NCBI RefSeq assembly: GCF_902499335.1
Contig: NZ_CABVQK010000023.1
Coordinates: forward strand, 26,282 to 90,281
DNA: 64,000 nt
From: Burkholderia lata
GTDB taxonomy: Bacteria > Pseudomonadota > Gammaproteobacteria > Burkholderiales > Burkholderiaceae
Reading direction: 5' to 3'
Each line of letters starts with the position of its first letter. Position 1 is the stretch's first letter. The translations under genes were made by a program, and so were the position numbers. The notes under the pieces were generated by a model, which was not told where the DNA came from, ran no database searches, and worked only from the letters and a program-made list of their open reading frames with translations. Of this stretch, positions 25,798 through 35,433 are shown piece by piece.

Positions 25798-28158
25798 GTG
25801 CTTAATCGTCTGGTCAGCCGCCTTGAAAGGCTCTTCTTCGGTCATCGCGCGATCGTGCTCGCGGCGATCGGCCTGTTCACAGTCGCGATGGGCGTGTTCG
25901 CGCTGCAACTGCGCATGGATGCCGGCTTCGAGAAACAGATGCCGATCGGCCACGAGTACATCCGCACGTTCCAGCAATACCGGAACGACCTGCTCGGCGC
26001 GAACCGGATTACCGTCGTCGTGCGCGCGAAGCACGGTTCGATCTGGACGCCGGACGGCCTGACGCGGCTGTACAAGGTCACGCAGGCCGTGACCTACCTG
26101 CCGAACGTCGACCGGATCGGCGTGCGCTCGTTGTGGACGTCGAACGCGTTCGTCAACGAGATCACCGACGAGGGTTTCCGTGCGGAGCCGATCATCTCCG
26201 GCACGATCACGCCGGATCAGCTGACGCCTGCGATCGTCGAGAAGATCCGCCGCGCGACGACGCTGGGCGGCTATGTCGGCACGCTCGTGTCGCACGGCGA
26301 GGACAGCGCGATGATCACGGCCGAGCTGAACGAGCGCGACAGCGCGGGCAAGGTGCTCGACTACGTCGCGTTCAATCACCTGCTGGAGCAGAAGATCCGC
26401 CAGCCGTTCGAGGATGCCGGCTACGACGTCCAGGTCATCGGCTTCGCGAAACAGATCGGCGACATCGCCGACGGCGCGAAGGCCGTGCTCGGCTTCTGCG
26501 CGATCGCGCTGCTGCTGACCGCGCTCGCGGTGTACTGGTATTGCCACTCGCTGCGCTTCACCGTGCTGCTGATCGCGTGCTCGCTGACGTCGCTGGTCTG
26601 GCAGTTCGGCACGCTGAAGCTGCTCGGTTTCGGGCTCGACCCGCTCGCGGTGCTGGTGCCGTTCCTGGTGTTCGCGATCGGTGTGTCGCACGGCGTGCAG
26701 CAGGTGAACTTCATCGTGCGCGAGATTTCGCACGGGCACAGTTCGTACGAGGCGGCGCGGCGCAGCTTCAGCGGGCTGCTGGTTCCGGGCGTGCTGGCGC
26801 TGATCACCGCGTTCGTGTCGTTCATCACGCTGCTGCTGATCCCGATCCCGATGGTGCGCGAGCTGGCGATCACCGCGTCGCTGGGCGTGGCCTACAAGAT
26901 CGTGACCAACCTGATCCTGCTGCCGGTGGCCGCGTCCTGCTTCAACTTCACGAAGCGCTATGCGGACAGCGCGCTCAAGCGCGGCGAGCGGCGCTCGGCA
27001 TGGCTGCGCCCTCTGGCGCGTATCGCGCAGCCGAAGTACGCGGGCGCGACCGTCGCCCTGACGCTCGTCGTGTTCGCGCTGGCCGCGTGGCAAAGCCGCG
27101 ACCGTGTGATCGGCACGTTGCAGCCGGGCGCACCGGAGCTGCGCGCGGATGCGCGCTTCAACCGCGACGCGACGTCGATATCCGGCAGCTACGACATGGG
27201 CCTCGACTGGCTGACGGTGGCGATCGAGTCGGCCGGCAAGGCCTGCGACAACCCGGCGGTCGGCCTGTATGAAGACGATTTCGCGGCCGCGATGCGCACC
27301 GAGCCGGGTGTGGTGTCGGTGCAGTCGTACTCGGGCATGCTGCGCGCGTACAACCAGGGCTACAACGAAGACTATCCGAAGATGAACGTCGTGCCGATCG
27401 ACCCGGAGAACTACGGCGCGGTGTCGGTCGACGTCGGCCGCGTGAAGGGTTTCATGAAGGCCGACTGCACGATGTCGGCGGCGCACCTGTTCCTGACCGA
27501 CCACAAGGCCACGACGATCAACCGGATTCTCGACGACGTGAAGCAGTATCGCGCGTCGCATCCGTTCCCCGGCATTACCGTGCGTCTCGCGGCCGGCAAC
27601 GCGGGCGTGCTGGCGGCGACCAACGAGGAAGTCGCGGGCAGCGAGCTGCCGATGATGCTGTACGTGTACGGCGCGATCCTGATCCTCGTGTTCCTCGCGT
27701 ACCGCGACTGGCGCGCGATGATCGCGTGCTGCGCGCCGCTGTCGGTCGCGACCTTCATCGGCTACTGGTTCATGAAGGAACTGCAGATCGGGCTGACGGT
27801 GGCAACGCTGCCGGTGATGGTGCTGGCGGTGGGGATCGGCGTCGATTACGCGTTCTACATCTACAACCGGCTGCAGGTGCATCTCGCGAGCGGGCAGACG
27901 ATCGTGAAGGCGGTGCAGCACGCGCTGCTCGAAGTCGGTGTCGCGACGATCTTCACGGCGATCACGCTCGCGATCGGCGTGGCGACGTGGAGCTTCTCCG
28001 CGCTGAAGTTCCAGGCCGACATGGGCAAGCTGCTGGCGTTCATGTTCCTCGTCAACCTGTTGATGGCGATGACCGCGCTGCCCGCACTGGCCTCGGTGCT
28101 GGAGCGCCGGTTCCCGCGCCGCAAGCCGGCCCGCGCGCCGGGGCTCTTCAGCCACTGA
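25798..28158 (+). CDS. MmpL-like RND transporter (hydrophobe exporter/importer class)
   Basis: This 786-residue inner-membrane protein has two repeats of one plus five helices with soluble loops after helices 1 and 7, the short RND plan of the MmpL/HAE3 type. Visible blocks are FAIGVSHGVQQVNFI and VLAVGIGVDYAFYIYNR; the aspartate in GIGVDYAF is the proton-relay type residue. It has a GTG start at 25798 with AAGGGG upstream; an overlapping ATG at 25793 is in another frame. It follows the DUF1302 gene and precedes the YCF48 gene, a linkage that I know to recur in proteobacteria. Substrate is unknown; hydrophobic metabolites or sterol-like compounds are the usual guess. Confidence 0.9.
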   Translation: MLNRLVSRLERLFFGHRAIVLAAIGLFTVAMGVFALQLRMDAGFEKQMPIGHEYIRTFQQYRNDLLGANRITVVVRAKHGSIWTPDGLTRLYKVTQAVTYLPNVDRIGVRSLWTSNAFVNEITDEGFRAEPIISGTITPDQLTPAIVEKIRRATTLGGYVGTLVSHGEDSAMITAELNERDSAGKVLDYVAFNHLLEQKIRQPFEDAGYDVQVIGFAKQIGDIADGAKAVLGFCAIALLLTALAVYWYCHSLRFTVLLIACSLTSLVWQFGTLKLLGFGLDPLAVLVPFLVFAIGVSHGVQQVNFIVREISHGHSSYEAARRSFSGLLVPGVLALITAFVSFITLLLIPIPMVRELAITASLGVAYKIVTNLILLPVAASCFNFTKRYADSALKRGERRSAWLRPLARIAQPKYAGATVALTLVVFALAAWQSRDRVIGTLQPGAPELRADARFNRDATSISGSYDMGLDWLTVAIESAGKACDNPAVGLYEDDFAAAMRTEPGVVSVQSYSGMLRAYNQGYNEDYPKMNVVPIDPENYGAVSVDVGRVKGFMKADCTMSAAHLFLTDHKATTINRILDDVKQYRASHPFPGITVRLAAGNAGVLAATNEEVAGSELPMMLYVYGAILILVFLAYRDWRAMIACCAPLSVATFIGYWFMKELQIGLTVATLPVMVLAVGIGVDYAFYIYNRLQVHLASGQTIVKAVQHALLEVGVATIFTAITLAIGVATWSFSALKFQADMGKLLAFMFLVNLLMAMTALPALASVLERRFPRRKPARAPGLFSH

Positions 28159-28187
28159 CGCCCGCCCACTTTCATGGAGATCTCCAG

Positions 28188-29153
28188 ATGATCAAGACGC
28201 TCGTTGCCTGTATCGCGCTGTGCGCTGCCACTGCCGCATTCGCGCAATCCCGCGGAACCGTCGCGGAATGGGCCGCGAAGCCGGCCCACGCGTGGCCCGC
28301 GCCGACGCACATGATGCTGACGGACGCGACGCGCGCCGGCTCGCGGGTCGTCGCCGTCGGCGACCACGGCATCGTGGTGCTGTCCGACGACGACGGCAAG
28401 ACCTGGCGGCAGGCGCGACGCGTGCCCGTTGCCGCGACGCTGTCGGCCGTCGCGTTCGCCGATGCGCGGCACGGCTGGGCCGTCGGCCAGTGGGGGACGA
28501 TACTCGCGACCGATGACGGCGGCGAAACCTGGACGACGCAGCGCAGCGACACGTCGGTCGACCAGCCGCTGTTCTCCGTGCTGTTCACGACGCCGCAGGA
28601 CGGGCTCGCGGTCGGCCTGTGGTCGCTGATGCTGCAAACCCGTGACGGCGGCAAGACCTGGGCGAAGGTGACGCTGCCGAAGCCGCCGGGCGGCGGCAAG
28701 GCGGACCGCAACCTGTATCACGCGTTCGGCGATCACAAGGGCGCGCTCTACATCTCGGCCGAGCAGGGCACCGTGCTGAAGTCGACCGACGGCGGCGCGA
28801 ACTGGAGCTACCTGCAGACCGGCGGCAAGGGTTCGCTGTGGACCGGCGTGGCGCTGCCGGACGGCCGCGTGGTGGTGGGCGGCCTGCTCGGCAGCCTGTA
28901 CCAGAGCAGCGACGGCGGCGCGAGCTGGACGGCCGTCGACAGTCGCACGCGGAGTTCGATCACCGATCTGGTGGCGGCAGGCGACGGCCTGATCGGCGTC
29001 GGGCTCGATGGGCTGGTATTGAAGCAGCCGGCGGGGGCGGCAACGGTCGAGGTCGCGCAGCGTCCGGATCGCGCAACGCTGACCGCCGCGCTGCCCGACA
29101 AGGCCGGCACGCCGATCCTGTTCTCGCAGGATGGCGTGCTGACGTCTCGCTGA
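28188..29153 (+). CDS. YCF48-type beta-propeller exported protein
   Basis: This 321-residue exported protein has a signal peptide (MIKTLVACIALCAATAAFA-QS) and repeated blade motifs with DDGKTWRQ, DDGGETWTT, RDGGKTWAK, TDGGANWSY and SDGGASWTA, the BNR/YCF48 propeller pattern, at roughly 45-50 residue spacing. YCF48/HCF136 relatives act in complex assembly, and in this transporter setting they probably aid the MmpL-like protein or the barrel. It starts 29 bases after the transporter with GGAG before the ATG. A hairpin (29169-29187) follows the stop and precedes the oxidase gene. Confidence 0.88.
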   Translation: MIKTLVACIALCAATAAFAQSRGTVAEWAAKPAHAWPAPTHMMLTDATRAGSRVVAVGDHGIVVLSDDDGKTWRQARRVPVAATLSAVAFADARHGWAVGQWGTILATDDGGETWTTQRSDTSVDQPLFSVLFTTPQDGLAVGLWSLMLQTRDGGKTWAKVTLPKPPGGGKADRNLYHAFGDHKGALYISAEQGTVLKSTDGGANWSYLQTGGKGSLWTGVALPDGRVVVGGLLGSLYQSSDGGASWTAVDSRTRSSITDLVAAGDGLIGVGLDGLVLKQPAGAATVEVAQRPDRATLTAALPDKAGTPILFSQDGVLTSR

Positions 29154-29168
29154 TTGCAACCAGAAACG

Positions 29169-29187
29169 CACGGGGTTCCCTCCCGTG
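29169..29187 (+). other. Hairpin between the YCF48 and oxidase genes
   Basis: CACGGG-GTTCCCT-CCCGTG is a perfect 6-bp stem 15 bases after the YCF48 stop and 22 bases before the next start. It lacks a T-run and may tune expression within the operon. Confidence 0.4.
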
Positions 29188-29209
29188 GCACGAAATGGAC
29201 GAGGAAGAC

Positions 29210-30607
29210 ATGAGCGATTCGCGATACGAAATGATGGATGATGCGATCGGGCGTGCGTCACGGCTCGACGCGGCTCGGGCCGACGGTGCGCTGCGAGCGT
29301 ACCGGCCCATCGGTGGATGGATCGAGCAGCCGCACGATCTGCAGCCACAGCTGGAAGGCGACATCCGCGCGGATGTGATCGTCGTCGGCGCCGGCTTCGC
29401 GGGCCTGAACACCGCGCTGGAGCTGACGGCGCGTGGCGCCAGCGTCGTCGTGATCGAGCGCGAGTTCGCGGGCTTCGGCGCGAGCGGGCGCAACGCCGGC
29501 TATCTGGCGGGCGGGCAGGGGCTCGAATACGATCTGTTCGTGAAGCGCGTGGGGCGTGAGCAGGCCAAACGGATCGTCGGCTTTTACGACGAAGGTGTCG
29601 GCTACGTCGAGCGCAAGCTCGTCGAATACGGAATCGACTGCGACTACCGCGCATCGGGCATCATTCGCGCCGGCGTGCATCCATCGCAGGAGAAGCGCCT
29701 GCGCGAGAACATGGAGGCCGGCATCGCGCTCGGCTCGCCCGCGCGGTTTCTCGACGGCGCGGCGATGCGCGCGCGCGGGATTCCGCCGGCGTTCCTGTTC
29801 GGTTGTCATGTTCCTGGCGGCGGCACGCTCGATCCCGGCAAGTACGTGACGGGCCTGCGGCGCGCGGCGCTTGCCGCGGGCGTGCGGCTCTACGAGCACA
29901 CCGCGCTGCTCGATTTCGACGCGGGCGAGACCGTGCGGATCCGGACGGCGCGCGGCAGCGCAAGCGCGCCGGCCCTGGTACTCGCCACCAATGCGTATAC
30001 GCCGCAACTCGGCATGCTCGGCAACAAGGTGATGCCGTTGCGGGTGTCGGCGCTCGAAACCGCGCCGCTCTCCGATGCGCAACTGGCGGCGCTGGGCTGG
30101 CCGAATCGCGAAGGGATCGTGACACCGCACCTGACGATGGAGAGCCACCGGCTCACCGCGCGCAATACGCTGTTGGTGACGACCAAGCGGCTCGATTACG
30201 TGTATGGCTCGCGCACGCCGAACGTGCCGGACGAAGCCGCTTATCGCGCGCTGCTGGCGACGCTGCGCGCGCGTTTCCCGCAACTGGGCAACCTGCCGGT
30301 GCGCGCATGCTGGAGCGGCTATATCTCGGTCGCGAGCGACGCGTTGCCGGTGGTCGGCGCGACCGGCGCGCACCGTAACGTGTTCCATACGGCCGGATGC
30401 TCGGGGCACGGAGTGGGGACGCAGTCGCTGATCGGGCAGTTGCTGGCCGACCGGATCAGCGGGGCGGAGTCGCCGCTCCTCGACGCTCTGACGCACCGGA
30501 CACCCGCCATGCCGCCGGAGCCGTTGCGATGGTGCGCGATCAAGGCCGTGCTGGGCATGGCGAACCTGCTGGACGAACGGGTGAACCGTCACGCGCGGCG
30601 CGGATAG
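29210..30607 (+). CDS. FAD-dependent oxidoreductase, DAO family (PuuB/DadA-like)
   Basis: This 465-residue flavoprotein has a leader typical of gamma-glutamylputrescine oxidase relatives (GGWIEQPHDLQ) and then DVIVVGAGFAGLNTALELTA, the Rossmann FAD site, IEREFAGFGASGRNAGYLAGG, and a C-terminal GCSGHGVGTQSLIGQLLADR. It should oxidise a secondary or primary amine or an amino acid in the cytoplasm; no signal peptide is seen. It gives the locus a third, cytoplasmic, amine-oxidising activity in addition to the two periplasmic enzymes. ATG at 29210 has GAGGAAG upstream. The next gene, a TetR, starts 77 bases later. Confidence 0.88.
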   Translation: MSDSRYEMMDDAIGRASRLDAARADGALRAYRPIGGWIEQPHDLQPQLEGDIRADVIVVGAGFAGLNTALELTARGASVVVIEREFAGFGASGRNAGYLAGGQGLEYDLFVKRVGREQAKRIVGFYDEGVGYVERKLVEYGIDCDYRASGIIRAGVHPSQEKRLRENMEAGIALGSPARFLDGAAMRARGIPPAFLFGCHVPGGGTLDPGKYVTGLRRAALAAGVRLYEHTALLDFDAGETVRIRTARGSASAPALVLATNAYTPQLGMLGNKVMPLRVSALETAPLSDAQLAALGWPNREGIVTPHLTMESHRLTARNTLLVTTKRLDYVYGSRTPNVPDEAAYRALLATLRARFPQLGNLPVRACWSGYISVASDALPVVGATGAHRNVFHTAGCSGHGVGTQSLIGQLLADRISGAESPLLDALTHRTPAMPPEPLRWCAIKAVLGMANLLDERVNRHARRG

Positions 30608-30683
30608 CAACGCGCGCCACGGTTGCCACGATGCATGGCGCGCCGGGACGGACTGCCGGCACGCCACCTTCACGACGAATACG

Positions 30684-31373
30684 ATGACCACCGCACCCAA
30701 AGCGCAACACGACAGCAGGAAGCGCCGCGCAGCGAGCGCCGCTTCGGCCGGAGGCGATCTCGACGGCTTGCGGGCCCACGGCCTGCGCACGCGCGGCACG
30801 ATCGTCCGTGTCGCCAGGAAACTGCTGCTGGAAGGTGGCCCGCTGTCGTTTTCGCAGCGTGCGGTCGCCGCCGGCGCCGGCATCAGCGTGAGCAATCTGC
30901 AGTACTACTTCCCGACGCGGCTGGCCGTGCTGCGGGCCGTGATCGAGCCGGTCATCGATGCGTACCTGGGCGAGCTGAAGCGCGTGCTCGACAGTGACGC
31001 ATCGCCGGACGACGTACTCGAACGCTTGATGGAACGCTCGCTTCGCGACGCGAAGGATGCGCAATACGGCGCGCTGTTCAGGCATTTCCTGTCGTTCGCG
31101 GCGATCGACCCGGAATGCCTGAAGCTGTTCGACGAATGGTACGGCACGCTGACACGCGAGGTCGCGAAGCTGTTGCGCGCCGTCAATCCGGCGTTCGATG
31201 CGGCCGACAGCACGCACGTCGCCACGCTGTTGATTGCCATGGCGGACGGCTTGACGTTGCAATCCGCGAAAACGCGAGATACGCCGGGGCTCGGCGCGAT
31301 GTTCATGGAAACGACCCGCTGCTTCATCTACGGAAAGCGGAGCGGCCAGGGCGGCGATCTGCCGCCGAAGTAG
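30684..31373 (+). CDS. TetR-family regulator, paralogue of the one at 15244
   Basis: This 229-residue TetR protein has its DNA-binding domain at about 34-90 (TIVRVARKLLLEGGPLSFSQ, GISVSNLQYYFPTRLAVLRA) and a helical effector domain (SFAAIDPECLKLFDEWYGTL, LIAMADGLTLQ). It parallels the protein at 15244-15915 across both domains. It probably belongs to the same regulatory family that governs the amine and hydrophobic-compound genes. Its C-terminus converges with the PucR-type regulator, with 15 bases between the two stops and no room for separate terminators. Confidence 0.9.
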   Translation: MTTAPKAQHDSRKRRAASAASAGGDLDGLRAHGLRTRGTIVRVARKLLLEGGPLSFSQRAVAAGAGISVSNLQYYFPTRLAVLRAVIEPVIDAYLGELKRVLDSDASPDDVLERLMERSLRDAKDAQYGALFRHFLSFAAIDPECLKLFDEWYGTLTREVAKLLRAVNPAFDAADSTHVATLLIAMADGLTLQSAKTRDTPGLGAMFMETTRCFIYGKRSGQGGDLPPK

Positions 31374-31388
31374 GAGGCGCGGCGCCGG

Positions 31389-32642
31389 TCAAGCGGTATC
31401 GCTGGCGACCCAGTACAGCACTTCCAGCGCGGCCGCGACGTGCAGGCGCTGTTGCGCGAGCGGGCGGGGCAACAACGACTCGGCACGCTCGAGCCGGCGC
31501 AGCAGCGTATTGCGGTGGACGTGCAGTTTTTCGGCCGCGTCGGTCACGCTGCAGCCTTCCGCGAGAAAGGCACGCAGCGCGTCGCGCAGCGACACGTCGG
31601 CGGTGGCCAGGCCGCCGAGCGTGTTGGTGATGAACTGGTGGAGGGACTCCATATGATGGGTCATCAGCGAAATCAGGCTCATGCTGTCCGCATGCACCAC
31701 GCCGACGCCGGCGTGCAGCCTGCCGAGCAGCCGCTGCGTCGCCAGTGCGTCCAGGTGGCCGCGCCGGAACCCTTCCATGCCGTTCCCGGCGGTCGCGACG
31801 GCCATGTGCACGCCGGGCAGCGCGCGGATCGCGCGCTGCAACGCGGGCATGTCGAGCGGCTTGCCGTCGTGATACGTCCAGACCCACAACGTCGCGGTGT
31901 TCGCGACGACGACCAGCGCATTGCGTGTGCCCGCGCATTGGCCCAGCGCATCGGCCGCCCGCTCCAGCAGCCCCAGCTCGATATCCGCTTCCTCGCTCCA
32001 GACGATCGCGGCGTGATGGCGTTGCTCCAGCGTATAGCCCAGGCGCCGGCTGGCCTCTTGCGCGCTGATCGTCGTGCCTTCGACGATCAGCGTGACCAGC
32101 TCGCGACGGTCGGCGTGGGTGCCGCGCAGTCGCGCCTCGCGCTCGGCGTGCATGAATTCGGCCATGCCGATCATGTTGGTGTCGATGAAGGCCGCGATCG
32201 AACGCGACGACACGGCCAGAAACTCGCGCAGCTCGACCGGGTCCTGGGTCAACGTAAACGCGAGCTCCATCCAGCGCTGCCACACGACGCTCTGCGACGA
32301 TCGGGCCGCGACGAACACGAGGTCGCTCAGGCCGCGCCGCACCAGTTCCTGCGCACTGCTGAGCATGTCGGCGGACAGGTAGCGGGACACCGGCGCACAA
32401 GGGTTCTCGAGGTTGGCGGTTGCCCAGTGAATCAGCCCGTTGCGGTTGATCCGCCGTACGGCCGCCGCGAGCACGGGGTCGCTCATCGTCGGGCTGGCCG
32501 CCACGTTCTCCTTGTCCAGTTCCTGCAGCCATTCCGTCTGCACATTCAGCGCGATTTCCGCACCCTGGCGCATCAGTTCCCGAATGCGCGGCGAAGGCAA
32601 TGGCCAGGTCGGCTGGGCGGTGTGAGCGGGGGGCTGGGACAT
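31389..32642 (-). CDS. PucR/CdaR-type transcriptional activator
   Basis: This 417-residue protein ends with the PucR-type helix-turn-helix: FLAEGCSVTDAAEKLHVHRN followed by TLLRRLERAE (about 360-395). A GGDEF-like CdaR middle domain (VTLIVEGTTISAQEASRRLG, VWSEEADIELG) and an N-terminal helical sensor domain precede it. Such proteins usually activate adjacent catabolic genes in response to substrate. It is divergent from the Baeyer-Villiger monooxygenase operon, with a 13-bp palindrome between them. ATG at 32642. Effector unknown; a ketone or alcohol in the pathway is likely. Confidence 0.88.
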   Translation of the reverse strand: MSQPPAHTAQPTWPLPSPRIRELMRQGAEIALNVQTEWLQELDKENVAASPTMSDPVLAAAVRRINRNGLIHWATANLENPCAPVSRYLSADMLSSAQELVRRGLSDLVFVAARSSQSVVWQRWMELAFTLTQDPVELREFLAVSSRSIAAFIDTNMIGMAEFMHAEREARLRGTHADRRELVTLIVEGTTISAQEASRRLGYTLEQRHHAAIVWSEEADIELGLLERAADALGQCAGTRNALVVVANTATLWVWTYHDGKPLDMPALQRAIRALPGVHMAVATAGNGMEGFRRGHLDALATQRLLGRLHAGVGVVHADSMSLISLMTHHMESLHQFITNTLGGLATADVSLRDALRAFLAEGCSVTDAAEKLHVHRNTLLRRLERAESLLPRPLAQQRLHVAAALEVLYWVASDTA

Positions 32643-32667
32643 GACGGAGTGCTATCCAAACGAAGAG

Positions 32668-32680
32668 GTGCAAGTTGCAC
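32668..32680. promoter_or_regulatory. Palindrome GTGCAA-G-TTGCAC in the divergent promoter region
   Basis: A perfect 6-bp inverted repeat with a 1-base centre lies 26 bases from the PucR-type start and about 103 bases from the monooxygenase start. The position suits an activator or autoregulation site. Confidence 0.5.
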
Positions 32681-32782
32681 TCATTGTATTCGCATGCGGT
32701 GCATTCGACACCTTGTTCGACCCGATTCGGTTAATGAAAATAACGTCACAGAGCGCATTTCGACGCGAACAGGAGACACACC

Positions 32783-34309
32783 GTGACCGTACACCCCCTT
32801 CCGTCCATCGAGCACGTGGATGTGCTCATCGTCGGCGCCGGCCTTTCCGGGATCGGTGTCGCTCGTCAACTCGAGACGGACCGTCCCGGTACGTCCTACA
32901 TCATCCTGGAAGCGCGCGCCGCGACCGGCGGCACGTGGGACCTGTTCCGCTATCCGGGCATCCGCTCCGACTCGGACATGCATACCTACGGTTACGGTTT
33001 CAAGCCGTGGGCCGACAAGAAGGCGATCGCCGGTGCGGATGCGATCCTGTCGTACCTGAGAGAGACGGCGACCGAGTACGGGATCGATCGTCACATCCGC
33101 ACGAACCACAAGGTGATCCACGCATCGTGGTCGAGTGCGAAAGCGTTGTGGAGCGTCGAAGTCGAGCGCGTCGATACGGGCGAACGCAAGACGATCGTGG
33201 CCAAGTGGTTCTTCAGCGCCGCCGGATTCTATCGCCACGACGAAGGCCATACGCCAAAGCTCGAAGGGATCGAGCATTTCGGTGGCCCGGTGGTCCATCC
33301 GCAGCACTGGCCGGAAGATCTCGACTACAGCGGCAAGCGCGTGGTGGTGATCGGCAGCGGCGCCACTGCGGTCACGCTGTTGCCGGCCATGGCCGGCAAG
33401 GCCCGGCACGTCACGATGCTGCAACGCACGCCCACCTACGTGGTGAGCCTGCCGGCGGAAGACCTCATCGCCAATACGCTGCGCAAGGTGATGCCGCATA
33501 CGTGGGCGTACGCGCTCGTGCGGCGCAAGAACATCGCGATTGCGCGCTTCATCTGGCACTTCTGCCGCACGCGTCCGAAGGCGGCGAGGCGCCTGATCCG
33601 CTTCCTGAACAAGCGCCAGTTGCCGAAGGGCTACCCGGTCGATGTCCACTTCAACCCGCCGTACAACCCGTGGGACCAGCGTCTGTGTGCGGTGCCGGAT
33701 GGCGATCTGTTCAAGTCGATCCGCGACGGCCGTGCGTCGGTCGTGACGGACCGCATCAAGACCTTCACGGAAACGGGCATCGTGCTGGAATCCGGGCAGA
33801 CGCTGCCCGCCGACATCATCGTCACGGCGACGGGGCTCAACATCCGGTTCTTCGGCGGGATCAAGCTGACGGTGGACGGCGAACCGGTGGAGCTCCGCGA
33901 CAAGGTGGCCTTCAAGGGGATGATGCTCAGCGGCGTGCCGAATTTCGCGTTCTCCATCGGCTATACGAATTCGTCGTGGACGTTGAAGGTCGGGCTGCTG
34001 GCCGAGCATTTCTGCCGCGTGCTCGCGCATATGGAGCGCGGCGGCTTCGCGACCTGCGTGCCCGAACTGCCCGCCGCCGACATGCCGACGCGTCCGCTGC
34101 TCGATTTCGGCGCCGGCTACGTGCAGCGCGCGATCGGCAGCCTGCCGCGCCAGGGCCCGGGCACGCCGTGGGTCATGTCGATGGACTATCACCTCGATGT
34201 CCGGATATTGCGGCACGGTTCGGTCGATGACCCCTGCCTGCGCTTCCGGCAGGCACCGGCCGCAGGCGGCACGGATCGTGTCGAGTCGCGTCGCGCTGTC
34301 GGAGGATGA
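32783..34309 (+). CDS. Baeyer-Villiger / flavin-containing monooxygenase, MymA/EthA-like
   Basis: This 508-residue enzyme carries two Rossmann motifs, IVGAGLSGIGVARQL (FAD, about 17) and VVVIGSGATAVTLL (NADPH, about 187), and the Baeyer-Villiger fingerprint FGGPVVHPQHW (residues 166-176, FxGxxxHxxxW). ATGGTWDLFRYPGIRSDSDM is also typical. It is close in sequence to mycobacterial MymA and EthA as I recall them (HPQHWPEDLDYSGK..). It should insert oxygen next to a ketone to give an ester or lactone. The start is GTG at 32783 behind AGGAGA. The next gene, a hydrolase, overlaps its end and would cleave the ester. Confidence 0.92.
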   Translation: MTVHPLPSIEHVDVLIVGAGLSGIGVARQLETDRPGTSYIILEARAATGGTWDLFRYPGIRSDSDMHTYGYGFKPWADKKAIAGADAILSYLRETATEYGIDRHIRTNHKVIHASWSSAKALWSVEVERVDTGERKTIVAKWFFSAAGFYRHDEGHTPKLEGIEHFGGPVVHPQHWPEDLDYSGKRVVVIGSGATAVTLLPAMAGKARHVTMLQRTPTYVVSLPAEDLIANTLRKVMPHTWAYALVRRKNIAIARFIWHFCRTRPKAARRLIRFLNKRQLPKGYPVDVHFNPPYNPWDQRLCAVPDGDLFKSIRDGRASVVTDRIKTFTETGIVLESGQTLPADIIVTATGLNIRFFGGIKLTVDGEPVELRDKVAFKGMMLSGVPNFAFSIGYTNSSWTLKVGLLAEHFCRVLAHMERGGFATCVPELPAADMPTRPLLDFGAGYVQRAIGSLPRQGPGTPWVMSMDYHLDVRILRHGSVDDPCLRFRQAPAAGGTDRVESRRAVGG

Positions 34310-34311
34310 TC

Positions 34312-35268
34312 ATGACGATTCATTCCATGGAAGCGGTGCAGGACGCGTTCTGCGACCTGCCGGGCGGCGTGCGTCTCTGCTATCGCACCTACGGGCCCGA
34401 CAACGGCGAGCCATTGCTGCTGATTGCGGGCATGACGCTGCAGTTGACCTTCTGGCCGCCTGCGCTGATCGACGCGCTGATTCAAAGCGGCTATCGCGTG
34501 ATCGTGTTCGACAATCGCGATGTCGGCCGCTCGTCTCGCATCGCGCGGCCGGGGCCGAGCGTGCTCCGGCAGTTCCTCCGCCAGCCCGTCAAGGACGGTT
34601 ATGACCTGGAAGACATGGCCCAGGACACGATCGGCCTGCTCGACAGCCTGCAGGTGGCGCGCGTGCACGTCGTCGGCATGTCGATGGGTGGCATGATCGG
34701 GCAGGTGCTCGCCGCGCGCTATCCGCAGCGCGTGCTGTCGCTGACCTCCATCATCTCGACGACCGGTGCGCGCAATGTCGGGCAGCCGGCCATGTCCAGC
34801 ATGCTGATGCTCACCGCGCCGCCGCCCCGCACGCGCGAAGCGGCCGTGGAGCAATACAGCCGGATCATGGCTCACATCGGCGCGCAGGCGTACCCCGCGG
34901 ACGACGCGGCACGGCGCGCGTATGCGGCCCACGCGTGGGATCGCGGCCAGCAGGCGCGCGACCACGAGAGCACGACCCGACAGATCGGCGCGATCATCAA
35001 CTCGGGGGACCGCACCGAGGAGATCCGGCGGATCCAGGCGCCCACGCTGGTCGTGCACGGCGATCGGGACCTGCTGGTCGCGCCCAGCGGCGGTGTCGCG
35101 ACCGCTGCGGCCATCGCGGGCGCGGACATGGTCACGGTGCGCGGCATGGGGCATGACATTCCCGAGGGCGTCGTGCCGCTGCTGACGAGCCTGATCGATG
35201 GCCATATCCGGCGCCGTGCGACGCGTGCTGCCGCGGAGCCCGTGCGCACCGGCCGGCACATTGCCTGA
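34312..35268 (+). CDS. Alpha/beta hydrolase (esterase-like)
   Basis: This 318-residue alpha/beta hydrolase has the nucleophile elbow GMSMGG (Ser124), VIVFDNRDVGRSS after strand 4, the acid in VVHGDRDLLV and the catalytic histidine in GMGHDIPEG. It belongs to the esterase/lactonase branch that co-occurs with Baeyer-Villiger enzymes and probably cleaves the ester they produce. The ATG at 34312 has GGAGG with 6-base spacing; a second ATG at 34306 overlaps the monooxygenase stop but sits against that site. Either way the genes are translationally coupled. Confidence 0.9.
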   Translation: MTIHSMEAVQDAFCDLPGGVRLCYRTYGPDNGEPLLLIAGMTLQLTFWPPALIDALIQSGYRVIVFDNRDVGRSSRIARPGPSVLRQFLRQPVKDGYDLEDMAQDTIGLLDSLQVARVHVVGMSMGGMIGQVLAARYPQRVLSLTSIISTTGARNVGQPAMSSMLMLTAPPPRTREAAVEQYSRIMAHIGAQAYPADDAARRAYAAHAWDRGQQARDHESTTRQIGAIINSGDRTEEIRRIQAPTLVVHGDRDLLVAPSGGVATAAAIAGADMVTVRGMGHDIPEGVVPLLTSLIDGHIRRRATRAAAEPVRTGRHIA

Positions 35269-35433
35269 GCCGGTTCGCCCGCGGCACGCGATCCGCGCGT
35301 GACGTCGGGAAGCAGCGCTCGCGCCATCGCCGGCCGCCGAACCGGCCCGCGGCAGCGTGAAGACCGAGAACATTTGCAAGACGCTTGTCGTGATGCGACG
35401 CGATCGCATGAGCGGCAAGCCGTAGGAGACACC

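Noticed and set aside
23686..28155. 4.5-kb open frame on the minus strand opposite DUF1302 and the MmpL-like gene
   Set aside because: Composition is Arg/His-rich with no motif; the plus-strand genes have clear family signatures and ribosome sites.
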